Below are positions 51,443 through 58,832 of a stretch of 64,000 nt of DNA, in pieces. A program made the translations under genes and the position numbers. This DNA comes from Ruminococcus sp. Its GTDB lineage: Bacteria > Bacillota_A > Clostridia > Oscillospirales > Ruminococcaceae. The notes under the pieces are model-generated. The model was not told the origin of the DNA. It did no database searches and saw nothing but the letters and a program-made list of their open reading frames with translations. Each line of letters begins with the position of its first letter. The first letter of the stretch is position 1. The stretch spans positions 4,731 through 68,730 of the forward strand of contig JAFVAN010000001.1 in the NCBI GenBank assembly GCA_017480485.1. The letters run 5' to 3'.

Positions 51443-52816
51443 ATGAACAGAAAGATACTTACCCTTGCGCTGTGCGCCGCAATGTGCGCCTCTCTTGCAG
51501 GCTGCACCCTGCCGGGAGAGAACGCCGACAACCCCGACGACTTCACCCCGGACTATTCCTTCGAGGACGCCTCTCAGGCCGAGAAGGTGGTGAACTACGA
51601 GTGGCTGCTCCAGCCAATGTTCACCTTTGACAACATCATCTCCCCCGATGGCAGCCTCTTCCACACGGACAACATCGAGAGCAACGCCTACGTTGACGCC
51701 TGCATCTACTCCGAGAACGGCAAGTACGGCTTCATCGACTTCAAGGGCAACACCCTCGTGTTCCCGGATTACGACGAGTATTACGTCGAGGAGAACGGCT
51801 ATCTGGTGCTGGCAAGAGACACCGAGGACGGCCGCGAGTTCTGCACCCTCAACAGCGATATGCAGAGGGAGGACACCACCTACTTCGACGACTACAAGGA
51901 CGAGAGCGACGAGACAGTCTACTACTGGTCCGAGGAGGAGCAGAAGCGCTACAAGGCTCTTGAGGACGGCACCTGCGAGCCCTTCGAGGAGGACACCACC
52001 GTCGTTGTACGTCGGGCCGACATCGAGGAGACAGGCTACGGCGCCTTCATAGCGAAAAACGAGGATACCGGCGCCTACGCCCTTGCGGCGGCCTCGGGGC
52101 TGGTCTGCGATTTTGAATACACCGACTATTACGCCCCCCGCCACAAGGACGGCGGCGAAACAGCCTTCGCCCTGCAAAAGGACGGCCTCTGGGGCTATAT
52201 GGACTACGTTGGGAACGTGCTCATCGACTTTGTGTGCAGCCCCGTGCCCAGCGCCTACAGGGCCGTGAGCGCCGACACCTCCGAGAGGGAGCACCCCTTC
52301 CTGTTCTCCGAGGGGCTGGTGCCCGTGCTGATAAACGGCAGCTTCGGCTACTACACCATCGACGGCGACATCTTCGCGGCGGTGGGAGATTTCCAGCAGG
52401 CAAGGCCCGTGCATAACGGCCGCGCTTGGGTCTGCGCCGACGGTATGTGGGGCGTCATCAAGGTGGGCGACATCGTAGAGCGCGAGGTCAAGAAGCCCGA
52501 CTCCTCCTCGGCTGGCGCATCCAGCGGCGACTCCTGGACAGGCACCACCACTACCACCACCAAGTCCACCTGGAAGCCCACCGAGACCGAGGCGCCCGCC
52601 AAGACGCAGGCTCCCGCCGTCACCACGGCGCCAACCGACACACAGGCCCCCGAGCCAGAACCGGAGCCCGAACCTGTTCCCGAGCCGGAGCCCGAGCCTG
52701 AGCCTGAGCCTCAGCCCGAACCCGAGCCCCAGCCCGAGCCTGAGCCCGTAGTCACCGACCCGCCTGCTCCCGAGCCCGAGGTCCCCGCCGTTGACCCGGT
52801 GCCGGATGGCGAATGA
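51443..52816 (+). CDS. WG-repeat lipoprotein with Pro-Glu-rich tail
   Basis: The 457-residue protein has a lipobox LAGC signal peptide, then WG-type repeats (NGKYGFIDFKGNTLVFPDYD, KDGLWGYMDYVGNVLIDF, NGSFGYYTIDGDIF, DGMWGVIKVGD), a Ser/Thr linker and a long repetitive Pro-Glu tail (from about residue 405). WG repeats are thought to mediate binding outside the cell. The Pro-Glu tail would be extended, as if spanning the cell wall; since the lipid anchor is at the N-terminus, the tail probably projects outward. Function unknown. Confidence 0.9.
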   Translation: MNRKILTLALCAAMCASLAGCTLPGENADNPDDFTPDYSFEDASQAEKVVNYEWLLQPMFTFDNIISPDGSLFHTDNIESNAYVDACIYSENGKYGFIDFKGNTLVFPDYDEYYVEENGYLVLARDTEDGREFCTLNSDMQREDTTYFDDYKDESDETVYYWSEEEQKRYKALEDGTCEPFEEDTTVVVRRADIEETGYGAFIAKNEDTGAYALAAASGLVCDFEYTDYYAPRHKDGGETAFALQKDGLWGYMDYVGNVLIDFVCSPVPSAYRAVSADTSEREHPFLFSEGLVPVLINGSFGYYTIDGDIFAAVGDFQQARPVHNGRAWVCADGMWGVIKVGDIVEREVKKPDSSSAGASSGDSWTGTTTTTTKSTWKPTETEAPAKTQAPAVTTAPTDTQAPEPEPEPEPVPEPEPEPEPEPQPEPEPQPEPEPVVTDPPAPEPEVPAVDPVPDGE

Positions 52817-52825
52817 TCTCTATAG

Positions 52826-52867
52826 AAAAAAGATATCCCCCCTCCCCTCAGGGGGGATATCTTTTTT
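52826..52867 (+). terminator. Terminator of the WG-repeat operon
   Basis: AAAAAAGATATCCCCCC pairs with GGGGGGATATCTTTTTT, one of the strongest hairpins in the window. Confidence 0.95.
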
Positions 52868-52918
52868 CGTCCTTCCCGAGCCGCCGCAGGCGGCGAGGGC
52901 ATCCCTTATCAACAAGAA

Positions 52919-52964
52919 TAAAAATGAGCGCCTGTCCGTTTTTTCGGACTTGCGCTCATTTTTC
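52919..52964 (-). terminator. Terminator of the small XRE regulator
   Basis: AAAAATGAGCGC pairs with GCGCTCATTTTT, with an inner GTCCG/CGGAC stem. The regulator stop codon lies inside it. Confidence 0.85.
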
Positions 52965-53177
52965 TTCGTTTGGCTCCCGCACATTGGTGCGGCCCAGAAT
53001 GTAGTCGGTGGACACACCGTAGAAGTCGGCAAGAATGAGGAGGTGTTCGACGGGGATGGTGCGTATCCCTCTTTCGTATCTCGAATAAACAGTCTGACTG
53101 GTAAACAGCAGCGCCGCGACCTGGCTTTGGTTCATATCCTTATCCTCCCGCAGATCTCTTAGCCTTTGAAAATACAC
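52956..53177 (-). CDS. Small XRE-family transcriptional regulator
   Basis: The 73-residue single-domain protein (LRDLREDKDMNQSQVAALLF, TSQTVYSRYERGIRTIPVEH) is a complete Cro/CI helix-turn-helix. It is divergent from a small membrane protein gene, with a perfect palindrome and a strong promoter between them. It probably represses that gene, itself, or both. Confidence 0.92.
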   Translation of the reverse strand: MYFQRLRDLREDKDMNQSQVAALLFTSQTVYSRYERGIRTIPVEHLLILADFYGVSTDYILGRTNVREPNEEK

Positions 53178-53220
53178 AAATATCCCTCCCTATTTTTGTT
53201 ATGTCCTACAAATTAGATTT

Positions 53221-53238
53221 TAGTACCTTTTGGTACTA
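53221..53238. promoter_or_regulatory. Candidate operator of the small XRE regulator
   Basis: Perfect palindrome TAGTACC-TTTT-GGTACTA, abutting the -35 of the divergent promoter. Confidence 0.8.
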
Positions 53239-53267
53239 TTGACTATACTATACTTTTGTGGTATAAT
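53239..53267 (+). promoter_or_regulatory. Promoter of the small membrane protein gene
   Basis: TTGACT (53239-53244), 17-nt spacer, TATAAT (53262-53267). Confidence 0.85.
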
Positions 53268-53334
53268 GCAATTATTAGGACCATACGGTCTTAGAAATGA
53301 CTCAGAAAACAAGGATGATATGGAGGGCTTGATT

Positions 53335-53739
53335 ATGGAGTGGGTCAAGAAAAACAAAGAAATTATAATAGGAATAGTATTCGCCTTGGTTTTAATAACC
53401 ATCGTCCTCGTAATGCTATTAAACACAGAGGAACGAAAGCTGATAGGCACCTGGGATTGCACGGCAATAGAGCGAAAGAATGACTACAAGGAGCTTGAGA
53501 AAGGAAAGATCAAATTTGTTTTTGAGGATGATAATAAAATAAAGGTCATTGAAGACGGTGAGATCGAACACAGCGAATTTAAGGTAAAGGATGGCAAGCT
53601 TATAATTACGACATCCGACTTCAGTCACTACAAGGAAGATAAATACAAAATCGATAAGCTTAAAAAAAACAAGCTTGTTATCACGGAGGCCGAGGGCGAT
53701 AACCCTCGCACAATCTACTTCAAAAAATCCGACGACTAA
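53335..53739 (+). CDS. Single-helix membrane protein with lipocalin-like outer domain, unknown function
   Basis: ATG at 53335, 8 nt after GGAGGG, gives 134 residues; the frame from 53230 is open further but lacks a ribosome site. One helix (about 9-29, IIIGIVFALVLITIVLVMLL) leads to a Lys/Asp-rich beta domain starting KLIGTWDCTAIE, as in small lipocalin-like proteins. The codons are richer in A/T than its neighbours, which hints at transfer with the divergent XRE gene. Confidence 0.8.
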   Translation: MEWVKKNKEIIIGIVFALVLITIVLVMLLNTEERKLIGTWDCTAIERKNDYKELEKGKIKFVFEDDNKIKVIEDGEIEHSEFKVKDGKLIITTSDFSHYKEDKYKIDKLKKNKLVITEAEGDNPRTIYFKKSDD

Positions 53740-53814
53740 TTGACAACTCCCCCGATCTATGCTATAATAAAACCAAACAGAAAACCACACACCCCGTCTT
53801 GGCAAAAGACGGGG
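53740..53814 (+). promoter_or_regulatory. pth promoter and leader hairpin
   Basis: TTGACA (53740-53745), 17-nt spacer, TATAAT (53763-53768), then a hairpin CCCCGTCTT/AAGACGGGG (53792-53814). The hairpin may end the preceding gene or shape the pth leader. Confidence 0.75.
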
Positions 53815-53854
53815 TTATTGTGCGTTGTATAATAATCGCGACAGGAGAGTTTTT

Positions 53855-54475
53855 ATGAGCATCTGGGATATCTTTGATCGAATTTCGACAAGCAAGCCCC
53901 AGGGGGCGAAGCCCGAATTTATAATCGCGGGGCTGGGGAACCCGGGCATCGACTACGAGCGCACCCGCCACAACGCCGGGTTCATGGCCATCGACGCCCT
54001 GGCCCAGGGGCTGGGGGTGGAGATAAACACCTACAAATTCAAGGCCAAGACCGCCACTGCACAGCTGGGGGAGGTCAGCTGCCTGCTGATGAAGCCCGAG
54101 ACCTTTATGAACCGCAGCGGCGAGGCCATCGCACAGGCTATGAATTTCTACAAGCTGCCCATCGAGAACGTGCTGGTCATCTTCGACGACATCTCGCTGG
54201 AGCCGGGAAAAATGCGCATTCGGCGCAAGGGCTCCTCGGGGGGACACAACGGCCTTAAAAGCATAATCGAAGAGTGCGGCAGCGAGGACTTCCCCCGCAT
54301 CAAGATAGGCGTGGGGGCCAAGCCGAACCCCGAGTACGACTTGGCGGACTGGGTGCTGGGCAAGTTCTCCGAGGAGGACAAGAGGAAGCTTTCGGAGGTG
54401 TTCAAGAACGCCGCCTCCGCCGCCGAGCTCATCGTTGCCGGAAAGACAAGTGAAGCCATGAACAGGTTCAACTGA
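53855..54475 (+). CDS. pth: Peptidyl-tRNA hydrolase
   Basis: ATG at 53855 (AGGAG upstream) gives 206 residues. Pth cleaves peptidyl-tRNA released during translation. Signatures: FIIAGLGNPGIDYERTRHNA with the catalytic His, LLMKPETFMNRSGEAI, the Asp in FDDISLEPGKMRIR and KGSSGGHNGLKSI. It is followed 17 nt later by mfd, a common Firmicute pairing. Confidence 0.98.
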   Translation: MSIWDIFDRISTSKPQGAKPEFIIAGLGNPGIDYERTRHNAGFMAIDALAQGLGVEINTYKFKAKTATAQLGEVSCLLMKPETFMNRSGEAIAQAMNFYKLPIENVLVIFDDISLEPGKMRIRRKGSSGGHNGLKSIIEECGSEDFPRIKIGVGAKPNPEYDLADWVLGKFSEEDKRKLSEVFKNAASAAELIVAGKTSEAMNRFN

Positions 54476-54492
54476 GAACAGAAGGAACAGAG

Positions 54493-57400
54493 ATGAATAT
54501 TTTTACACAAATGACGCGGCAGCTGCCGTTTTTTGCGGAGCTGGAGCGGGCCCTCAAGGGGGGCTTCACACCCGTGGAGGTCACGGGAGTTTCCAGCATC
54601 CACAAGGCCATGATCTGCATGACAGCCGCCGAGGAGGGAAAGCGGATACTGGTCCTCTGCGACGACGAGGCCGCCTGCACAAGGCTTGCAGCCGACATAA
54701 ACGAGCTTGCGGGCCGAGAGCTCTGCTGCGTGTTCCCCGCCAAGGACTTAAACTTTGCCTACATGGAGGGGGCCTCCCGAGAGTACGAGCATCGGCGCCT
54801 CGAGGCCCTTTCAAAGCTCAGCGAGGGCAGGTGCAGGATCATAGCAGCCTCCGCCGAGGCCGCCATGCAGTCCACCATCCCCCCGGAGAAGCTGAAGGAA
54901 TATTCCTTCACCCTTGCGGCAGGGGGCGAGCTGGACACTCATGAGCTGGCGGAGAAGCTCATACGCGCAGGCTACAGCCGCACCGATCAGGTAGAGGGTC
55001 AGGCACAGTTTGCCATCCGCGGCTCCATCTGCGATATCTTTCCCGTTGGCGAGGCAGCGCCCATACGCATCGAGCTCTGGGGGGACGAGATAGACACCAT
55101 TTCATATTTTGATACCGAGAGCCAGCGCCGCACCGACCCCGTGGAGCAGATAACGGTCTTCCCCGCCCTGGAGATAATATTCCCCGACAGGTCCGAGCTT
55201 ATAGAGCAGCTCAGGGCCCTTTCGTCGTCCGTCAGGAACAAGAACGCCGAGAAGATACGCCTGCACTTCTCTCGGGACATCGAGTGCATCGAGGCGGGCA
55301 TAATGCTCACCAACGCCGACAAGTATTACTCTGTGGCCTACCCCGAGCCCTGCACGGTGCTGGACTATTTCGGGGGCGGCATGGCCGTCATCAGCGAGTA
55401 CCGCAACTGCCTTGAAAAGGCCAAGGACGTACAGGCCCAGCTGCGGGAGGACTTAAAGCTCCTCACCGAGGACGGGATATATTTCAAGAGGCTGGACGGC
55501 TTCTTCATCGACTTCCCACAGGTCATTCACGAGGCCTTGAAGCTCTCGCCCGTGTTCATGGACACCTTCATGCGCCAGAACCCGGACATAAAGCTTAAAA
55601 AGCTGATAAACACCGACTGCCGCCAGACAGGGGTCTGGGGCGGTAACATCGTACACCTTGAGGAGGAGCTGAGGAGCTTTCGCACTCAGGGCTACTGCGT
55701 TGTGGTGCTGGCGGGCTCGGAAAAGACCCTGCCAATAATCTGCAAGGACCTTTGCGACGACGGCCTCGACGCCCGCATCATGACCGAGGACAGCGTCCCC
55801 CTGCCCGGGGTGGTGTTCCTGAGGACGGGCAGCCTCTCCGGGGGCTTCGACCTGCCGGATATCAAGTGCGCCGCCATCACCCAGATGAAGGCCATGACCA
55901 TCTCGAAAAAGCCCAAGCGCCGCCGCAAGAAGGGCGAGGAGATCGGCAGCCTCTCGGAGATAAACGAGGGGGATCTGGTGGTACACGCCATGTACGGCAT
56001 CGGGCGCTTTGCGGGCATCCGCAGCCTCGAGAACAACGGCATAAAGAAGGACTATATCTCCATCAAATACGCAGGCACCGACGTGCTGTATGTGCCTGTT
56101 ACCCAACTGGATCTGGTGTCCCGCTACATCGGGCCAAGGGACGACGAGGGCATAAAGCTCAACAAGCTCAACTCCCTTGAATGGAACCGCACCCGCTCCC
56201 GGGTAAAGAGCGCCGTCAAGGACATGGCCGAGGAGCTTACAAAGCTCTACGCCCAGCGCCAGCAGGCCAAGGGCTTCCAGTTCTCTCCCGACAACGACTG
56301 GCAGAACGACTTTGAGCAGCGCTTTGACTACCAGGAGACCGACGACCAGCTGCGGGCCATCAACGAGATAAAGGACGACATGGAAAAGCCCGCCCCCATG
56401 GACCGCCTGCTCTGCGGCGACGTGGGCTTTGGAAAGACAGAGGTGGCGCTCCGTGCCGCCTTCAAGTGCGTGCTGGATTCCAAGCAGTGCGCCATCATGG
56501 TGCCTACCACCGTCCTTGCCTGGCAGCACTACCAGACCGCCATCAAGCGCTTCGAGCACTTTCCTGTCAAGGTGGATCTGCTCTCACGGTTCCGCACCGC
56601 CAAGCAGCAGCACGAGATACTGCGGGAGCTGGAGCGCGGCACCGTGGACATCGTTATCGGCACCCACCGCCTTGTCCAGAAGGACGTGAAGTTCAAGGAC
56701 CTGGGCCTTGCAATAATCGACGAGGAGCAGCGCTTCGGCGTGGCCCACAAGGAAAAATTCAAGGAGGCCTTCAAGGGCGTGGATGTGCTCACCCTCTCGG
56801 CAACGCCCATCCCCCGCACCCTTAACATGGCCCTCAGCGGCATACGGGATATGTCCGTCATCGAGGAGCCCCCCCAGGACCGCCAGCCCATTACCACCTA
56901 CGTAATCGAGCACGACGACGGCGTTGTGGCCCAAGCCATCTTCAAGGAGCTGCGCCGCGGCGGACAGGTCTACTACCTGCACAATCGGGTGGAGACCATC
57001 CCGCACACCTATGCAAAGCTTACAAAGCTGCTGCCCGAGGCCCGCATTGGCATCGCCCACGGACAGATGGGAGAAAGCGAGCTCTCCGAGGTATGGCGGC
57101 AGCTCATCGACCGTGAGATAGATATACTCATCTGCACCACCATCATCGAGACGGGCGTGGACGTGCCCAACGTCAACACCCTTATAATTGAGGACGCCGA
57201 CCGTCTGGGCCTCTCCCAGCTGCATCAGATAAGGGGCAGAGTGGGGCGCTCCAGCAGAAGGGCCTTTGCCTACTTCACCTTCCGTCGGGGCAAGGTGCTC
57301 TCGGAGGTCGCCAGCAGGCGGCTTAACGCCATCCGTGAGTTCACACAGTTCGGCTCGGGGTTCCACATCGCTATGCGGGACCTTGAGATCAGAGGCGCGG

Positions 57401-57966
57401 GGTCGGTGCTCTCGGCCAGACAGCACGGCCACATGGAGGCCGTGGGCTACGATATGTATCTGCGGCTGCTGAACGAGGCCATAGCCGAGCAGAACGGCGA
57501 GGCCCCGCCGCCCTCTCCCGAGGACTGCCTTGTGGACATCTCCATCAACGCCTACATCCCCGAGAGCTACATCGAGAGCCTGAGCCAGCGCATCGACGCC
57601 TACAGACGGATAGCCTCCATACTCACAGAAGAGGACAGCAGAGACGTGCTTGACGAGCTCATCGACCGCTACGGCGACCCGCCAAAGAGCGTGACGGGGC
57701 TTGTGGAGGTGGCGCTCATTCGGAACATGGCGTCGCGCCTGCGGCTGACGGAGATCACCCAGCGAGGCGAGCGGCTGTACTTTTACATCAAGGCCCCTGA
57801 GGTGGAGCAGATCACGGCGCTTATCGAGCGCTACGGCCAGCGGCTGCAGTTCATGGAGGGAGAGAAGCCATGCTTCACAGTGCAGCTGGAACGGTTCCAG
57901 CGCCCTGCGGACCTGATGAGCGAGACAGTGAGAGCGCTTGCAGAAGCGGTCAAGAGCGAGAGTTGA
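54493..57966 (+). CDS. mfd: Transcription-repair coupling factor
   Basis: The 1157-residue ATPase removes stalled RNA polymerase and recruits UvrA. Seen in order: the UvrB-like N-terminus, the RNA-polymerase-interacting domain (INEGDLVVHAMYGIGRFAGI), helicase motifs (CGDVGFGKTEVALRAAF, IIDEEQRFGV, LTLSATPIPRTLNMAL), and motif V/VI (TTIIETGVDVPNVNTLI, LGLSQLHQIRGRVGRS) and the C-terminal TRCF domain. Length and motifs are complete. Co-transcribed with pth. Confidence 0.98.
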   Translation: MNIFTQMTRQLPFFAELERALKGGFTPVEVTGVSSIHKAMICMTAAEEGKRILVLCDDEAACTRLAADINELAGRELCCVFPAKDLNFAYMEGASREYEHRRLEALSKLSEGRCRIIAASAEAAMQSTIPPEKLKEYSFTLAAGGELDTHELAEKLIRAGYSRTDQVEGQAQFAIRGSICDIFPVGEAAPIRIELWGDEIDTISYFDTESQRRTDPVEQITVFPALEIIFPDRSELIEQLRALSSSVRNKNAEKIRLHFSRDIECIEAGIMLTNADKYYSVAYPEPCTVLDYFGGGMAVISEYRNCLEKAKDVQAQLREDLKLLTEDGIYFKRLDGFFIDFPQVIHEALKLSPVFMDTFMRQNPDIKLKKLINTDCRQTGVWGGNIVHLEEELRSFRTQGYCVVVLAGSEKTLPIICKDLCDDGLDARIMTEDSVPLPGVVFLRTGSLSGGFDLPDIKCAAITQMKAMTISKKPKRRRKKGEEIGSLSEINEGDLVVHAMYGIGRFAGIRSLENNGIKKDYISIKYAGTDVLYVPVTQLDLVSRYIGPRDDEGIKLNKLNSLEWNRTRSRVKSAVKDMAEELTKLYAQRQQAKGFQFSPDNDWQNDFEQRFDYQETDDQLRAINEIKDDMEKPAPMDRLLCGDVGFGKTEVALRAAFKCVLDSKQCAIMVPTTVLAWQHYQTAIKRFEHFPVKVDLLSRFRTAKQQHEILRELERGTVDIVIGTHRLVQKDVKFKDLGLAIIDEEQRFGVAHKEKFKEAFKGVDVLTLSATPIPRTLNMALSGIRDMSVIEEPPQDRQPITTYVIEHDDGVVAQAIFKELRRGGQVYYLHNRVETIPHTYAKLTKLLPEARIGIAHGQMGESELSEVWRQLIDREIDILICTTIIETGVDVPNVNTLIIEDADRLGLSQLHQIRGRVGRSSRRAFAYFTFRRGKVLSEVASRRLNAIREFTQFGSGFHIAMRDLEIRGAGSVLSARQHGHMEAVGYDMYLRLLNEAIAEQNGEAPPPSPEDCLVDISINAYIPESYIESLSQRIDAYRRIASILTEEDSRDVLDELIDRYGDPPKSVTGLVEVALIRNMASRLRLTEITQRGERLYFYIKAPEVEQITALIERYGQRLQFMEGEKPCFTVQLERFQRPADLMSETVRALAEAVKSES

Positions 57967-58069
57967 TAATGAAGTGCGTCGAGTAAACAAAGTGAAAAAG
58001 TCAGCACGACAGCGGTAAATTGGCCGGAATCCAAGGGGCGGCCTTAGCCCCTTGGCAGGTTCTTAGGGC

Positions 58070-58335
58070 AGAGCCCTAAGTCGCGGACCCGCGAAACAGG
58101 CGCAGACCTATCGGCTACACGCGGCGCAGCACAATTTCATCTTGGCGCATAAATTTAACAGCCCCCGCCCATCCCGGGTGGGGGCATTTTGCTGCGCCGC
58201 AAGGATGTTGCCTCTTACTTAAAGCAGGAACAGCGAAGCGAATTCCGTCCGAAGGAAACAAAGTGGTGAGCCCCTCCGTTGAAACCCCTCCGTCTCGGCT
58301 TGCGCCGAGCCACCTCCCCTTTCAGGGGAGGCAGA
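58070..58335 (-). repeat. Family 3 repeat copy C (inverted) fused to a CACCTCCCC half element
   Basis: Reverse complement shows CGCTTCGCTGTTCCTGCT, GGCGCAGCA, GTGCTGCGCCG and TCTGCGCCTGTTTCGCGGGT (58075-58260). From 58275 follows AACCCCTCCGTC, a GGCT/AGCC hairpin and CACCTCCCCTTTCAGGGGAG as in the 49.85 kb element. No gene lies in 57.97-58.83 kb. Confidence 0.7.
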
Positions 58336-58519
58336 TGTGCTCACCCAAGGCCAACTGTGAGAATCCCTCCACGCCGCCACAAGCCTTCTACCGTCCCGAC
58401 CAAGCCAAGACCAGCTCAAACCAAAGTCCCCTAAAACTACCGACCGGCTCACCGCCAAAACCCAAACAAAAGCAGAAACAGCAAGCGCCTCATGACCTTG
58501 AACTTACAACAAAATGAAG

Positions 58520-58650
58520 AAACGAGAGATAAGGAAAGGGGTGCGCGAGGGGGAGACCTTAGGAGGGGAACTTCGCTGCCAAACGACCCTTTCAAATGAC
58601 CCGTTCCCCTCCTGTGGTCTCCCCCTCGCAACGACCGCACAAAATGAACA
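58520..58650. repeat. GGGTGCGCGAGGGGGAG inverted element (family 4), copy B
   Basis: GGGTGCGCGAGGGGGAGACC...AGGAGGGGAAC is answered by GTTCCCCTCCTGTGGTCTCC and CCCTCGCAAC. Matches 41.23-41.40 kb. Confidence 0.75.
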
Positions 58651-58750
58651 CACCACATAAAATGAGCGAGAGCAAAACAAACAAAGCAAAAGCAAAAATA
58701 AAGCAAAAGCCGAATTAACCAATTATACATAATAAAGAAAAACATTCCTG

Positions 58751-58779
58751 TTGAAATCGTTTCCGCAGGGTGCTAAAAT
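58751..58779 (+). promoter_or_regulatory. Promoter of the vWA protein gene
   Basis: TTGAAA (58751-58756), 17-nt spacer, TAAAAT (58774-58779). Confidence 0.7.
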
Positions 58780-58832
58780 AGAGTAAATAATTGTACTTCT
58801 ATCAAATTTCATAAGAAAGGCAAGTGCATAAA

